A stretch of 64,000 bases of DNA from an uncultured Lachnospiraceae bacterium (GCA_944380605.1 CALWIA010000033.1:99105-163104), one strand, 5' to 3'; positions 51,295 to 60,266 are shown, numbered from the stretch's first letter. Notes: a model not told the origin generated them from the sequence alone. Numbers and translations: made by a program.

Positions 51295-53544
51295 ATGAAA
51301 AAGAGGACGATCCGACGGGGCACGGCGTTTGCGCTGGCCCTGTTTATGACGATACAGTCCGCCGCGGGCCAGGGAACATGGTTTTCTTTTTCCAGCCAGG
51401 CGGATACGGTGCGAACCGGCCGGGTGGACGCGACGACGCTGAATGTGCGCAGCGGTCCCGGCACCTCCTATTCGTCGGTGGGAAAGCTGACCAACGGCGT
51501 TTCTGTCAGCATCACAGGGGAAACGACAGGAGCGGACGGCAAGGTGTGGTATCAGATCCGCTGCACAGACGGCGGAAGGGAAATCAGCGGATACGTCCTT
51601 TCTTTGTATATTACGTTTCCGACGGCATATACCACCGACGCGAATTTTGAAAACTACTTAAGCAGCCAGGGATTTCCGGAGAGCTACAAGGCGGGGCTGC
51701 GCCAGCTGCACGCAGAATATCCTAACTGGGTGTTTAAGGCGCAGCATACCAACCTGGACTGGAATACGGTGATTTCCAACGAAAGCGTGGTGGGCCGGAA
51801 TCTGGTGCACACCGACAGCGTATCTTCCTGGAAATCTACGGCGGACGGGGCCTATGATTGGGACACCAGCACCTGGCCGGGACTGGACAGCAGTTCGTAT
51901 GTGGCCGCTTCCGAAGAGATTATCCGTTATTATATGGATCCCAGAAATTTTCTGGATGACAAATACGTATTTCAGTTTCTGGTACATACCTACGACAGTG
52001 CTTCCCAGACGGCCGATGGGCTGCGGGATATGGTAAAAGATACGTTCCTGGCGCAGGAAGCGCCTTCCGGCGGCGATTCTTCCGGTCCGGACTCCGGTTC
52101 TTCTTCCGGCCCCGGCGCTTCCGCGGGAGATGTATCCGGCGGGCCCGGCGTCAGCGGCAGTTCTTCTGACTCCGGCAGCAGTACTTCCGGCGGAGAGAGC
52201 GCGGGGGGAGAGACGGATGCCTCCGGCGGGAATTCTTCCCAGGGGCCGTCTTCTTCCGGCGGATCCGGCGTGGTGCTGCAGGGCCCTATGGCCTCGATTG
52301 AGAAAAAAGACCGGGTTCTGGTGACCACGGCGGTTTCCGGTCCCGGAGGGGAGATCGGCCCGGGAGTGAGCGGTCCGGGAGCGGGCCCCGGCGATTCCGG
52401 CGGCAGTTCCGGCAGCGGCACGGCTCCCGCGGCAAACTATGTGGATATTTTGATGCGGGCGGCGGCCCAGTCGGGGGTCAACCCCTTCGTCCTGGCTTCC
52501 ATGATTCTGCAGGAACAGGGCACCAACGGCACCGGCCGCACCATTTCCGGCACGGTTTCCGGCTATCAGGGATACTACAACTTTTTCAATATCGAGGCGT
52601 ATTCCTCCGGCAGTATGGACGCGGTGACCCGGGGCCTGTGGTATGCCTCTCAGTCCGGCAGCTATGAGCGGCCCTGGAACAGCGCGGAGCGCTCCATTGT
52701 GGGCGGCGCCGTCTACTATGGAAGCAACTACGTTTCGGTCGGACAGGATACGTTTTACTTAAAGAAATTTAACGTACAGGGCGACAACCTGTACAAGCAT
52801 CAGTACATGACCAACATCCAGGCAGCGGCCTCCGAGGGGGCGCGGCTGTCGGAAGCCTATACGGACGCCATGAAGCAGACGGCGCTGGAATTCAAGATCC
52901 CGGTGTATACCAATATGCCGGAGACTGCCTGCGCGAAGCCTTCGGTGGATGGAAGCCCCAACAACAAGCTGGCGGGACTGGGCATCGACGGATTTGCCCT
53001 GACGCCTACCTTCAACCGGGATACGGCGTCCTACGATCTGATTGTGAATCCTTCCGTGGCGGAGGTGACGGTCAACGCCCAGCCGCTGGCGTCGTCGGCG
53101 AAGGTGACAGGAACCGGCACGGTACAGCTGAGCGGCGGCATCAACACCATTACGGTGTCGGTAACCGCTGAAAACGGCAGCGTACGGGAGTATGTGATCC
53201 ACGTAGTGCGGCAGGAAAACGGGCCGGTGCACAACAGCGCGCTGGGTTCCGGCATTGACGGCATCTCGCCGGGCGGCAGTTCCGGCGGACCCGGCGTCAG
53301 CAGCGGAGGCAATTCTTCCGGCGGACCCGGCGTCAGCAGCAGCGGCAGCTCCGGCGGGCCCGGCGTCAGCAGCGGAGAAACCTCTCCCGGCAGTTCCGGA
53401 ACCGACAGCGGTTCTTCCGGTACTTCCGGAGAGAGCCAGGCGGGCCCCGGCATGACCAATGAAGGGCCGGGCACGTCATCCTCCGGCGGTACGGCGGAGG
53501 CCGGAAGCGGGCCCGGCGGCAGCCAGGTGACCATCATCCGCTGA
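51295..53544 (+). CDS. secreted SH3/glucosaminidase with cadherin-like domain
   Basis: A 749-residue exported cell-wall enzyme. It has a signal peptide (about 1-27) and a bacterial SH3 domain (about 40-105, TTLNVRSGPGTSYSSVG). The next region (115-245) has LHAEYPNWVFKAQHTNLDW. A Gly/Ser/Pro-rich insert covers about 252-375. The lytic domain (about 380-510) has the likely catalytic E407 in ILQEQGTNG and NFFNIEAY. A cadherin-like beta-sandwich (about 565-640) precedes a repetitive Gly/Ser/Pro tail. Family knowledge predicts cleavage of peptidoglycan N-acetylglucosamine bonds. It lacks LPXTG or choline-binding anchors. The cohesin-domain gene follows 40 bases on and is probably co-transcribed. 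Confidence 0.85.
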   Translation: MKKRTIRRGTAFALALFMTIQSAAGQGTWFSFSSQADTVRTGRVDATTLNVRSGPGTSYSSVGKLTNGVSVSITGETTGADGKVWYQIRCTDGGREISGYVLSLYITFPTAYTTDANFENYLSSQGFPESYKAGLRQLHAEYPNWVFKAQHTNLDWNTVISNESVVGRNLVHTDSVSSWKSTADGAYDWDTSTWPGLDSSSYVAASEEIIRYYMDPRNFLDDKYVFQFLVHTYDSASQTADGLRDMVKDTFLAQEAPSGGDSSGPDSGSSSGPGASAGDVSGGPGVSGSSSDSGSSTSGGESAGGETDASGGNSSQGPSSSGGSGVVLQGPMASIEKKDRVLVTTAVSGPGGEIGPGVSGPGAGPGDSGGSSGSGTAPAANYVDILMRAAAQSGVNPFVLASMILQEQGTNGTGRTISGTVSGYQGYYNFFNIEAYSSGSMDAVTRGLWYASQSGSYERPWNSAERSIVGGAVYYGSNYVSVGQDTFYLKKFNVQGDNLYKHQYMTNIQAAASEGARLSEAYTDAMKQTALEFKIPVYTNMPETACAKPSVDGSPNNKLAGLGIDGFALTPTFNRDTASYDLIVNPSVAEVTVNAQPLASSAKVTGTGTVQLSGGINTITVSVTAENGSVREYVIHVVRQENGPVHNSALGSGIDGISPGGSSGGPGVSSGGNSSGGPGVSSSGSSGGPGVSSGETSPGSSGTDSGSSGTSGESQAGPGMTNEGPGTSSSGGTAEAGSGPGGSQVTIIR
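53272..53385 (+). repeat. tandem repeats in glucosaminidase tail
   Basis: Three imperfect copies of a 33-36-bp unit encode SSGGPGVSS-type repeats in the tail. A related copy lies in the internal linker near 52137. Confidence 0.75.
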
Positions 53545-53584
53545 TGCGGCATTGCGATTAAGAAAGAGTAAAGCAGGAGATACC

Positions 53585-55042
53585 ATGAACAGACGAATCA
53601 GAAATGTACTGGCCGGCACGATGCTGGCGGCGGTTATGACCATAGCCGCGGTATTCCCGGCCTTTGCGGCCAGGATCGCCTTTTCCGATCCTTCCGTGAC
53701 GGCAGGCGATGAATTTTCCGTAACGATGAAGATCACGGGCTCCAACGGGGAGACCATAAGCAGCGCGGACGTGATGCTGTCCTACGATTCCACGGCGCTG
53801 GAGTTTGTAAGCGGTACCGGAGCGGAAGGAGGAGCCGGGTCGGTCCGGGTGACCGGCACGGCGGAGAACGCCGGCAATACGGAATTGGCTTTTGAACTGC
53901 GGTTCCGCTCCCTGAAGGCGGGAACCAGCCAGATTACCATCAGCACCCAGGAAGTGTACGATCAGGACAGCCAGCTGGTGACCATTGACCGGGAAGGCAA
54001 TTCCACGGTGACGGCGGCCAGCCGGTCGACGGATTCCGGCGACGCCACGCTGTCTGACCTGCAGATTTCTCCCGGCAACCTGTCGCCGTCCTTCTCTCCG
54101 GATGTGGAGAACTATACGGCGACGGTAGGCGGCGACGTGGAGCGGGTGGCGGTCAGCGCCCCGCCGGCCAATTCGTCTGCCAGCGTGGAGATTTCCGGCA
54201 ACGAAGGCCTGCAGATTGGAGAAAATACAGTGGTCTGCACGGTAACGGCCCAGGATGGACAGACGGTGAAAACCTATACCATCCAGGTGACCAAGGTGGA
54301 AGGCACGGTAGATGGAACCGCGGTTCCGGAAGAAGCGGTGGAACTGAAGACGCCGGAGCGCGTCATCACGGTGCTGCCTGTGGAAGCGGATCTGGAGATT
54401 CCGGAAGGATTTGAGTCCTGCACCGTAAGCATCGACGGCCGGGATGTGGAAGGCTTTGTATGGGCGGCAGAGGAAGAGCCGCAGTACTGCGTCTTCTACG
54501 CCATGAATGAAAACGGAGAAACCGGATTCTACCGGTATGACCTGACGGAAAAGACCCTGCAGCGGTACTTTACGGATCCGGCAGGCGTACAGAGCAACGA
54601 ACAGTACGCGTCGCTGGCGGCAGAGTACAATTCCCTGCTGAAGGATTACAACATGCGCTTCTGGATCATCATCGGCCTGATTGCCCTGTCTGTGATTCTG
54701 CTGATCGTGGTGATTGCCCTGGTGGCTACCCGGGGTCCCAAAGACGATTTCTTTGAGCGGGACGGCGACCGGCAGACCTATCCGGAACGGGCCGCCAGCC
54801 AGCACAGGCAAAGCGCGGAGAAGGAGAAGGGACGGCGGATCTCCAGAGAAGAACGGTATATGAAGGATCTGGAGGCGGAAGAGGAAGAAGCCGCCCAGGA
54901 AGAGGAAGCCTACTACAGCGAAGAAACCCAGAGCCGGCAGCCGGAGCCGCCGGCCGCGGAGGAAGACAGAAAGAAAAAGTCCTCCAGCCAGAATGATGGC
55001 GGGGACGACGGCGATTTTGAATACGTGGATTTAGGACTGTAG
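53585..55042 (+). CDS. cohesin-domain membrane protein with cadherin-like domain
   Basis: A 485-residue surface protein with a signal peptide (about 1-29, AFA-A). A cohesin-like beta-sandwich (about 30-140, DPSVTAGDEFSVTMKI and VMLSYDSTALEFVSG) is followed by a cadherin-like beta-sandwich (about 155-240). A 100-residue outer region leads to one membrane helix (about 357-380, IIIGLIALSVILLIVVIAL) and a charged, Glu-rich cytoplasmic tail. The glucosaminidase upstream has a similar cadherin-like domain, so the two may act together at the wall. No dockerin partner is seen in the window. GGAG supports the ATG at 53585. Function is unknown. Confidence 0.78.
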   Translation: MNRRIRNVLAGTMLAAVMTIAAVFPAFAARIAFSDPSVTAGDEFSVTMKITGSNGETISSADVMLSYDSTALEFVSGTGAEGGAGSVRVTGTAENAGNTELAFELRFRSLKAGTSQITISTQEVYDQDSQLVTIDREGNSTVTAASRSTDSGDATLSDLQISPGNLSPSFSPDVENYTATVGGDVERVAVSAPPANSSASVEISGNEGLQIGENTVVCTVTAQDGQTVKTYTIQVTKVEGTVDGTAVPEEAVELKTPERVITVLPVEADLEIPEGFESCTVSIDGRDVEGFVWAAEEEPQYCVFYAMNENGETGFYRYDLTEKTLQRYFTDPAGVQSNEQYASLAAEYNSLLKDYNMRFWIIIGLIALSVILLIVVIALVATRGPKDDFFERDGDRQTYPERAASQHRQSAEKEKGRRISREERYMKDLEAEEEEAAQEEEAYYSEETQSRQPEPPAAEEDRKKKSSSQNDGGDDGDFEYVDLGL

Positions 55043-55060
55043 ACGGCAAACGAGAATAAG

Positions 55061-55104
55061 CAGCTGCCGGACGGCATTGGCGCCGTACCGGCAGCTGTTC
55101 TTTG
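55061..55104 (+). terminator. terminator after cohesin-domain gene
   Basis: CAGCTGCCGG (55061-55070) pairs with CCGGCAGCTG (55088-55097), with inner ACGGC/GCCGT, followed by TTCTTTG. Confidence 0.82.
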
Positions 55105-55136
55105 TATGCTGTTTTCGGCAGGATGTTCATTCCATC

Positions 55137-55165
55137 TTGACGAAACGGGAAAGTTGTTATATTAT
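55137..55165 (+). promoter_or_regulatory. promoter of clp operon
   Basis: TTGACG (55137-55142), a 17-base spacer and TATTAT (55160-55165). No CtsR heptad repeat of the AGTCAAA type is visible. Confidence 0.7.
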
Positions 55166-55174
55166 AGCTATAAC
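55156..55174. promoter_or_regulatory. operator-like inverted repeat over the clp -10
   Basis: GTTATA (55156-55161) and TATAAC (55169-55174) are separated by 7 bases and cover the -10. A further GATATAAC copy lies at 55176-55183. The spacing fits a YtrA-type GntR dimer site. Confidence 0.55.
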
Positions 55175-55200
55175 AGATATAACGAAAGATGGTGGAGAAG

Positions 55201-55590
55201 ATGATTCTTAGGATTGATTTTAACAGTGATGAGGCGCTGTATATGCAGCTGCGGAATCAGATTATCATGGGGATAGCCACCGGAAGAATCCGGGAGGGAG
55301 ATTCTCTTCCGTCTGTTCGCCAGCTGGCGGATCATATCAGCATCAACATGCATACGGTAAATAAAGCCTATGCGGTGCTGCGGCAGGAAGGCTTTGTGAA
55401 GCTGGACCGCAGGAGAGGCGCCGTCGTCTCCCTGGAATCTGACAAACGCCAGGCGCTGGAGGAGATGAAAAACGAAATGGCGGTGGCCATGGCGAAGGGG
55501 ATCTGCAAAGGCGTCAGCCGGGAGGAGATCCATCGGCTGGTGGACGAAATGTTTGATCTGTTTCTGAGCTGGGACAAACCGGAGGAGTAG
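55201..55590 (+). CDS. YtrA-subfamily GntR regulator heading clp operon
   Basis: A 129-residue regulator. The winged helix (about 5-75) has LYMQLRNQIIMGIATGRI, DSLPSVRQLADHISINMHTVNKAY and a wing RRGAVV. The short helical C-terminus of about 45 residues is typical of the YtrA group, which lacks a ligand-binding domain. It occupies the place where ctsR stands in the ctsR-mcsA-mcsB-clpC operon of other Firmicutes, but has no sequence resemblance to CtsR. The ATG at 55201 is favoured because GGTGGAGAAG precedes it; the ATG at 55189 lacks a site. Probably an autorepressor of the operon through the repeat at the -10. Confidence 0.87.
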   Translation: MILRIDFNSDEALYMQLRNQIIMGIATGRIREGDSLPSVRQLADHISINMHTVNKAYAVLRQEGFVKLDRRRGAVVSLESDKRQALEEMKNEMAVAMAKGICKGVSREEIHRLVDEMFDLFLSWDKPEE

Positions 55591-55606
55591 AAGGTGGAGG
55601 ATAGCC

Positions 55607-56182
55607 ATGTTATGTGAGAGATGTAAAATTCGGGAAGCGAATATCCAATATACAGAAGTCATCAACGGCGTCAGGACGGAGCACCATTTCTGCGCCCAGT
55701 GCGCCAGAGAACTGGATTTCGGCCAGTATTCGGCGATTTTTGACGGGGAATTTCCCCTGGCCAAGCTGCTGTCAGGGCTTCTGGGCAGCGAGGAGCCGGC
55801 GCAGGATACGGACCGGCTGCAGCAGATCCAGTGCCCTTCCTGCGGCATGACCTATGAGGAGTTTGTGGAAAACAGCTGTTTCGGCTGCGCCGACTGCTAC
55901 GGCGTGTTCGACGTGCTGATCCATGAAAATATCAAAAAGCTGCAGGGCAGCGACAGCCACAAGGGAAAACGGCCGCTGTACCAGGGGCTGGACGCCGGGG
56001 CGCCCAAGGAAGAGCCGCCGGTTCCCGTCTTTGAAAGAGACGAGACGGAGGAGGCCATCCGGGCCTGGAACCGGAAGCTGAAAGAGGCGCTGAAAAACGA
56101 GGAATACGAGACGGCGGCGGTGTGCCGGGACAAAATCCGGGAGCTGAAAGAAGGGAAGAAGTCCGATGACAAAATGGTATGA
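55607..56182 (+). CDS. mcsA: McsA-like zinc protein, UVR domain
   Basis: A 191-residue adaptor that activates the McsB kinase and helps target ClpC. Four paired zinc motifs are intact: CERC at the N-terminus, CAQC, CPSC and CADC. The C-terminal UVR-type helical segment (about 145-180) includes LKEALKNEEYETAAVCRDKIRELK. Sequence between the zinc knuckles (YTEVINGVRTEHHFC, GMTYEEFVENSCFGC) follows McsA of Bacillus. It overlaps mcsB by 17 bases. The acidic/proline linker around residue 130 is longer than usual. Confidence 0.88.
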   Translation: MLCERCKIREANIQYTEVINGVRTEHHFCAQCARELDFGQYSAIFDGEFPLAKLLSGLLGSEEPAQDTDRLQQIQCPSCGMTYEEFVENSCFGCADCYGVFDVLIHENIKKLQGSDSHKGKRPLYQGLDAGAPKEEPPVPVFERDETEEAIRAWNRKLKEALKNEEYETAAVCRDKIRELKEGKKSDDKMV

Positions 56183-57200
56183 ACAGGAAGTAAAGGAAAA
56201 AGAAAATATTATCAGCACCCGCATCCGGCTGGTCCGCAACTGGAATGAATACGTGTTTCCGGCCCGGCTTTCGGAGCGGGAAAGCGTGGAGATGCTGGGC
56301 CGGCTCTGCGACGGACTGAAAGACCTGGGCGCCCAGGACGGCAGGCACTATACCCTGGCTTCGCTGGGGGATTTAAACGAACTGGAACAGGGGTCGTTAA
56401 AGGACCGGCGGATTCTCAACTCTTTCGTGCTGGCCCGGAAGGCGCCGATGGCGGTGATGATTTCCGACAATGAGGACGTCAGTCTGGTGTTAAACGGCAC
56501 GGATCATATCCGGATCCAGTCGATCCAGGCGGGGCTGCGGCTGGCCGACGTGTGGAAGACGGTGAACCAGACCGATGATTACGTTAACGCCCGGTTCCCC
56601 TACGCCTTTGATGAAAAGTACGGATACCTGACCTCTTTCCCAACCAACGTGGGCACCGGTATGCGGGTCAGCGTGGTGGTGCATCTGCCGGGGCTGTCCA
56701 TGGGGCGGAAATTTCCGGCCATGATCAGCGATATGGGGCGCTTCGGCGTCTCCATCCGGGGCGTGTACGGAGAGGGAAGAGAAAATTACGGGGCGCTGTA
56801 CGAGGTGTCCAACCAGAAGACCCTGGGACAGACGGAAAAGGAACTGATGGACCTGGTGGGAAATGTGGCGGTACAGCTCAACGACCAGGAAAATCAGGTA
56901 CGGGCTATGACCCTGGCGCACCACCGTCTGGAGCGGGAAGATGAGGTATACAAGTCCTACGGCGTGCTGCGGTATGCCAGAAAACTGACGATGAAAGAGG
57001 CCATGACGTTTTTGTCCCAGCTTATGGCGGGAATGGCGGATGGGCTGGTCCGGACGGAAAAACCCTGCTCCGTTTACCGGCTGATGCTGGGAATCCAGAC
57101 CGCCAATCTGCGGAGCCTTTCCGACCGGCCGCTGGACAAGGAAGAGCTGGACGTGGCCAGAGCCATATACCTGAGAAGAGAACTGCCGGAACTGGCATAG
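56166..57200 (+). CDS. mcsB: McsB-like guanido phosphotransferase with altered active site
   Basis: A 344-residue protein clearly homologous to protein-arginine kinase McsB: ISTRIRLVRN, DHIRIQ, YLTS-PTNVGTGMR, RGVYGEG and SNQKTLG align along its length. Three diagnostic positions differ. The NEEDH motif, whose glutamates hold the substrate guanidinium, reads N110-G-T-D-H. The active-site cysteine of CPTNxGT is F158. The phospho-arginine-sensing RDxxRA near the C-terminus reads LDVARA (327-333 region). E203 of YGEG is kept. The frame is otherwise intact, so this is not simple decay. It may be a pseudokinase scaffold or use changed chemistry. It overlaps mcsA and precedes clpC. Confidence 0.85.
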   Translation: MTKWYEQEVKEKENIISTRIRLVRNWNEYVFPARLSERESVEMLGRLCDGLKDLGAQDGRHYTLASLGDLNELEQGSLKDRRILNSFVLARKAPMAVMISDNEDVSLVLNGTDHIRIQSIQAGLRLADVWKTVNQTDDYVNARFPYAFDEKYGYLTSFPTNVGTGMRVSVVVHLPGLSMGRKFPAMISDMGRFGVSIRGVYGEGRENYGALYEVSNQKTLGQTEKELMDLVGNVAVQLNDQENQVRAMTLAHHRLEREDEVYKSYGVLRYARKLTMKEAMTFLSQLMAGMADGLVRTEKPCSVYRLMLGIQTANLRSLSDRPLDKEELDVARAIYLRRELPELA

Positions 57201-57228
57201 AATGGAAAACAGCAGAAAGGAAAACAGA

Positions 57229-59685
57229 ATGGATCGTTTTACAGAAAAAGCCAGGGAAGCCATAAGCCTCGCGGAGGACGCGGCGGCGTCCCTGGGCCAT
57301 AATTATGTGGGAACCGAGCACCTGCTTTTAGGCCTGCTGCACGAAGGCACAGGCGTAGCGGCCAGGGTGCTGGACGAATGCGGAATTAAAGAAGAAAAAG
57401 TCATGGAACTGGTGAGCCAGCTGATTACGCCGAACCAGGCGGTCCAGGTGGCGGAACCAAACACCTATACCCCCAGCGCCGTGCGGGTGCTGGAAAACAG
57501 CCGCCGGGAGGCGGTGCGCTTCAAAGCGCCCCAGATCGGCACGGAACACATTCTGATCGCCATGATCCGGGAAAACGACTGTGTGGCCACCCGGCTGTTA
57601 AATACCATGGGCGTCAGCATCCAGCGGCTGTATATGGACCTGCTGGCCGCCATGGGAGAAGACGCGCCGGCAGGCAGGGAAGAGACGCAGCCGGCCCGGT
57701 CGGCAAAGGGCAAAGCCGCTACGCCGACGCTGGACGCCTACAGCCGGGATCTGACGGCCCTGGCCCGGGAAGGGAAACTGGATCCGGTGATCGGCCGGGA
57801 AAGGGAAATCCAGCGGGTGATTCAGATTTTAAGCCGCCGCACCAAGAACAACCCCTGTCTGATCGGCGAGCCCGGCGTGGGCAAAACCGCCGTGGTGGAG
57901 GGGCTGGCCCAGATGATCGCCGCGGAGGACGTACCGGAGACCATCGCGGACAAACGGGTGATGACCCTGGATCTGTCCGGCATGGTGGCCGGCTCCAAAT
58001 ACCGGGGCGAATTTGAAGAGCGGATCAAAAAGGTGCTGTCGGAAGTGATGGAAGACGGAGAAGTGCTGCTGTTTATCGACGAGATCCACACCATCATCGG
58101 AGCCGGCGGCGCGGAAGGCGCCATCGACGCTTCCAACATCCTCAAGCCTTCTCTGGCCAGAGGCGAACTGCAGCTGATCGGCGCCACCACCATAGAAGAA
58201 TACCGCAAGTACATTGAAAAGGATTCGGCGCTGGAGCGCCGGTTCCAGCCGGTTATGGTGGAAGAGCCGTCGGAAGACGAGTCCTATGAGATTTTAAAAG
58301 GCCTGCGGGGCCGCTACGAGGAGCACCACAAAGTGCGGATCACCGACGAGGCGCTGCGGGCGGCGGTACGGCTTTCCGCCCGGTATATCAACGACCGGTT
58401 CCTGCCGGATAAGGCCATTGACCTGATCGACGAGGCGTCCTCCAAACTGCGTCTGACCAATTTTGTGGAGCCGGAGGAGATCCGGAGCCTGGAAAAGGAC
58501 ATTGAGAACCTGGAGCGGCAGAAAGAGAAGGCGATTCAGACGGAGGCCTATGAAAAGGCCGGGGAGATCAAGCGGCGCCAGCAGAAAAAACAGGAAAAGA
58601 TCGCAAAAATCCGGGACAAATGGCAGAAGGAGAAAGCTACCCGCCAGCTGGTGGTCGGGGAAAATGAAATTGCCGACGTGGTGTCCGGATGGACCCGGAT
58701 ACCGGTGCGCAAACTGGAAGAAGAGGAGTCGGAGCGCCTTCAGAAGCTGGAATCCATACTCCATGAGCGGGTTGTAGGCCAGGAAGAGGCGGTATCGGCG
58801 GTGGCGAAGGCCATCCGCCGCGGCCGGGTAGGTTTAAAAGATCCCAGACGGCCCATTGGTTCCTTCCTGTTTCTGGGCCCCACCGGCGTGGGCAAGACGG
58901 AGCTGTGCAAGGCGCTGGCGGAGGCCATGTTCGGCACGGAAAACGCGCTGATCCGCGTGGACATGTCGGAGTATATGGAAAAGCACAGCGTTTCCAAGAT
59001 GATCGGCTCGCCGCCCGGATACGTGGGATATGAGGAAGGCGGCCAGCTGAGCGAAAAGGTGCGCCGCAACCCCTATTCCGTCATTTTGTTTGACGAAATC
59101 GAAAAGGCCCACCCGGACGTGTTCAACATCCTGCTGCAGGTGCTGGACGACGGCCACATCACCGACGCCCAGGGCCGCAAGATCGACTTTAAGAATACCA
59201 TCCTGATCATGACTTCCAACGCGGGAGCGGAAAACATCATCGCGCCCAAGCGGCTGGGCTTTACGTCGTCGGACGACGCCCAGGAAAAATACCGCTTCAT
59301 GAAAGACCGGGTTATGGAAGAGGTCCGGCGGCTGTTTAAACCGGAATTTTTAAACCGGATCGACGAGATCATCGTCTTCCATCCGCTGACGAAGGAACAC
59401 ATGCGGGAGATCGTCACCATTATGCTGAAGTCCATTCACCGCCGCACCATGCAGCAGATGGGCATCGCCCTTACGGTGACGGAAGAAGGAAAGGATTTCC
59501 TGATCGAAAAGGGATACGATGAGAAGTACGGAGCCCGTCCGCTGCGCCGCGCCATCCAGAGCATGCTGGAAGACCAGCTGGCGGAAAAGATCCTGGATGG
59601 AACGGTAAAAGAGGGAGAAGAAGTGGAAGTGGGGCGGTCGGAGGACGGCCTGACCTTTCAGCCAAAAACTCTCCAGAAACAGTAA
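57229..59685 (+). CDS. clpC: ClpC AAA+ chaperone subunit
   Basis: An 818-residue Hsp100 unfoldase that feeds ClpP. The N-domain has two repeats (FTEKAREAI...GTEH and YTPSAVRVL...GTEH), with T5/E30 and T81/E106 at the positions that form phospho-arginine pockets in Bacillus ClpC. AAA-1 has Walker A GEPGVGKT and [12 protein letters not shown]. The coiled-coil M domain is at about 410-475. AAA-2 has [21 protein letters not shown] and [22 protein letters not shown] lies near the end. AAAGGAA supports the ATG at 57229. It is last in the operon; clpP is not in the window. Confidence 0.95.
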   Translation: MDRFTEKAREAISLAEDAAASLGHNYVGTEHLLLGLLHEGTGVAARVLDECGIKEEKVMELVSQLITPNQAVQVAEPNTYTPSAVRVLENSRREAVRFKAPQIGTEHILIAMIRENDCVATRLLNTMGVSIQRLYMDLLAAMGEDAPAGREETQPARSAKGKAATPTLDAYSRDLTALAREGKLDPVIGREREIQRVIQILSRRTKNNPCLIGEPGVGKTAVVEGLAQMIAAEDVPETIADKRVMTLDLSGMVAGSKYRGEFEERIKKVLSEVMEDGEVLLFIDEIHTIIGAGGAEGAIDASNILKPSLARGELQLIGATTIEEYRKYIEKDSALERRFQPVMVEEPSEDESYEILKGLRGRYEEHHKVRITDEALRAAVRLSARYINDRFLPDKAIDLIDEASSKLRLTNFVEPEEIRSLEKDIENLERQKEKAIQTEAYEKAGEIKRRQQKKQEKIAKIRDKWQKEKATRQLVVGENEIADVVSGWTRIPVRKLEEEESERLQKLESILHERVVGQEEAVSAVAKAIRRGRVGLKDPRRPIGSFLFLGPTGVGKTELCKALAEAMFGTENALIRVDMSEYMEKHSVSKMIGSPPGYVGYEEGGQLSEKVRRNPYSVILFDEIEKAHPDVFNILLQVLDDGHITDAQGRKIDFKNTILIMTSNAGAENIIAPKRLGFTSSDDAQEKYRFMKDRVMEEVRRLFKPEFLNRIDEIIVFHPLTKEHMREIVTIMLKSIHRRTMQQMGIALTVTEEGKDFLIEKGYDEKYGARPLRRAIQSMLEDQLAEKILDGTVKEGEEVEVGRSEDGLTFQPKTLQKQ

Positions 59686-59715
59686 AATGCGCTGGCCATC
59701 CCATGGCAGTTCGTG

Positions 59716-59721
59716 TATAAT
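59716..59721 (+). promoter_or_regulatory. -10 element before conserved small protein
   Basis: TATAAT with a weak TGGCCA 17 bases upstream (59693-59698). A 16-bp palindrome, CGGGTCCCGGGACCCG (59752-59767), lies in the leader. Confidence 0.45.
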
Positions 59722-59805
59722 AAATGAGAAGGCGAAGGCCTGAAAAAGGGGCGGGTCCCGGGACCCGAACAGCAGATAAGTGAAAATACCAGGAGGACAA
59801 AGGCA

Positions 59806-60219
59806 ATGCCGGTGATTGAAGAGTTAATCCGTTCTGAAGCAGACGGAACCATCAGTTTTGGAAACTACAGACTGGAGAAAAAGACCAAGCTGGAGGATTT
59901 TGAGCACAGAGGCGATTTATATAAAGTCAAGACGTACGATGAGATTACCAAGCTGGAAAGAAACGGCATGTTTGTGTACGAGTCGGTGCCAGGCACGTCG
60001 GTGGAGCATTTCCAGGCGGAAGACTGGGGCGTGGAATTCGCCGTGGAAGCCGCCGGAGACGTGCAGATTACTGTGCAGCTGGAAGACGATATGGAGTACG
60101 AAGTGCTGGTGGACGGCGTGGCTGTCGGCGGCATGAAGACCAATATGAGCGGCAAGCTGAACTTCAGCCTGGAACTGGCGGACGGCCAGTCCGCCGCGGT
60201 GCGGGTAGTCAGACGGTAA
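59806..60219 (+). CDS. conserved hypothetical protein
   Basis: A 137-residue acidic cytoplasmic protein without signal peptide or membrane helix. It seems to have two parts: residues 1-60 (IRSEADGTISFGNYRLEKKTKLEDFEH...) and a beta-rich C-terminal half (EFAVEAAGDVQITVQLEDDMEYEVLVDGV) that ends in VRVVRR. I do not recognise a characterised family. AGGAGG is close to optimal, and the gene is framed by its own -10 element and a perfect terminator, so expression is likely monocistronic and substantial. Position between clpC and radA gives no functional clue. Confidence 0.7.
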   Translation: MPVIEELIRSEADGTISFGNYRLEKKTKLEDFEHRGDLYKVKTYDEITKLERNGMFVYESVPGTSVEHFQAEDWGVEFAVEAAGDVQITVQLEDDMEYEVLVDGVAVGGMKTNMSGKLNFSLELADGQSAAVRVVRR

Positions 60220-60266
60220 GCTGTCTTCCGGGGCGTCCGGAAACAGCGGAAAACAGCCGGAATCAG

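Noticed and set aside
55607..57200. McsB changes as part of general gene decay
   Set aside because: The frame, overlap with mcsA, ribosome sites and most conserved motifs are intact, so pseudogene status is not supported.
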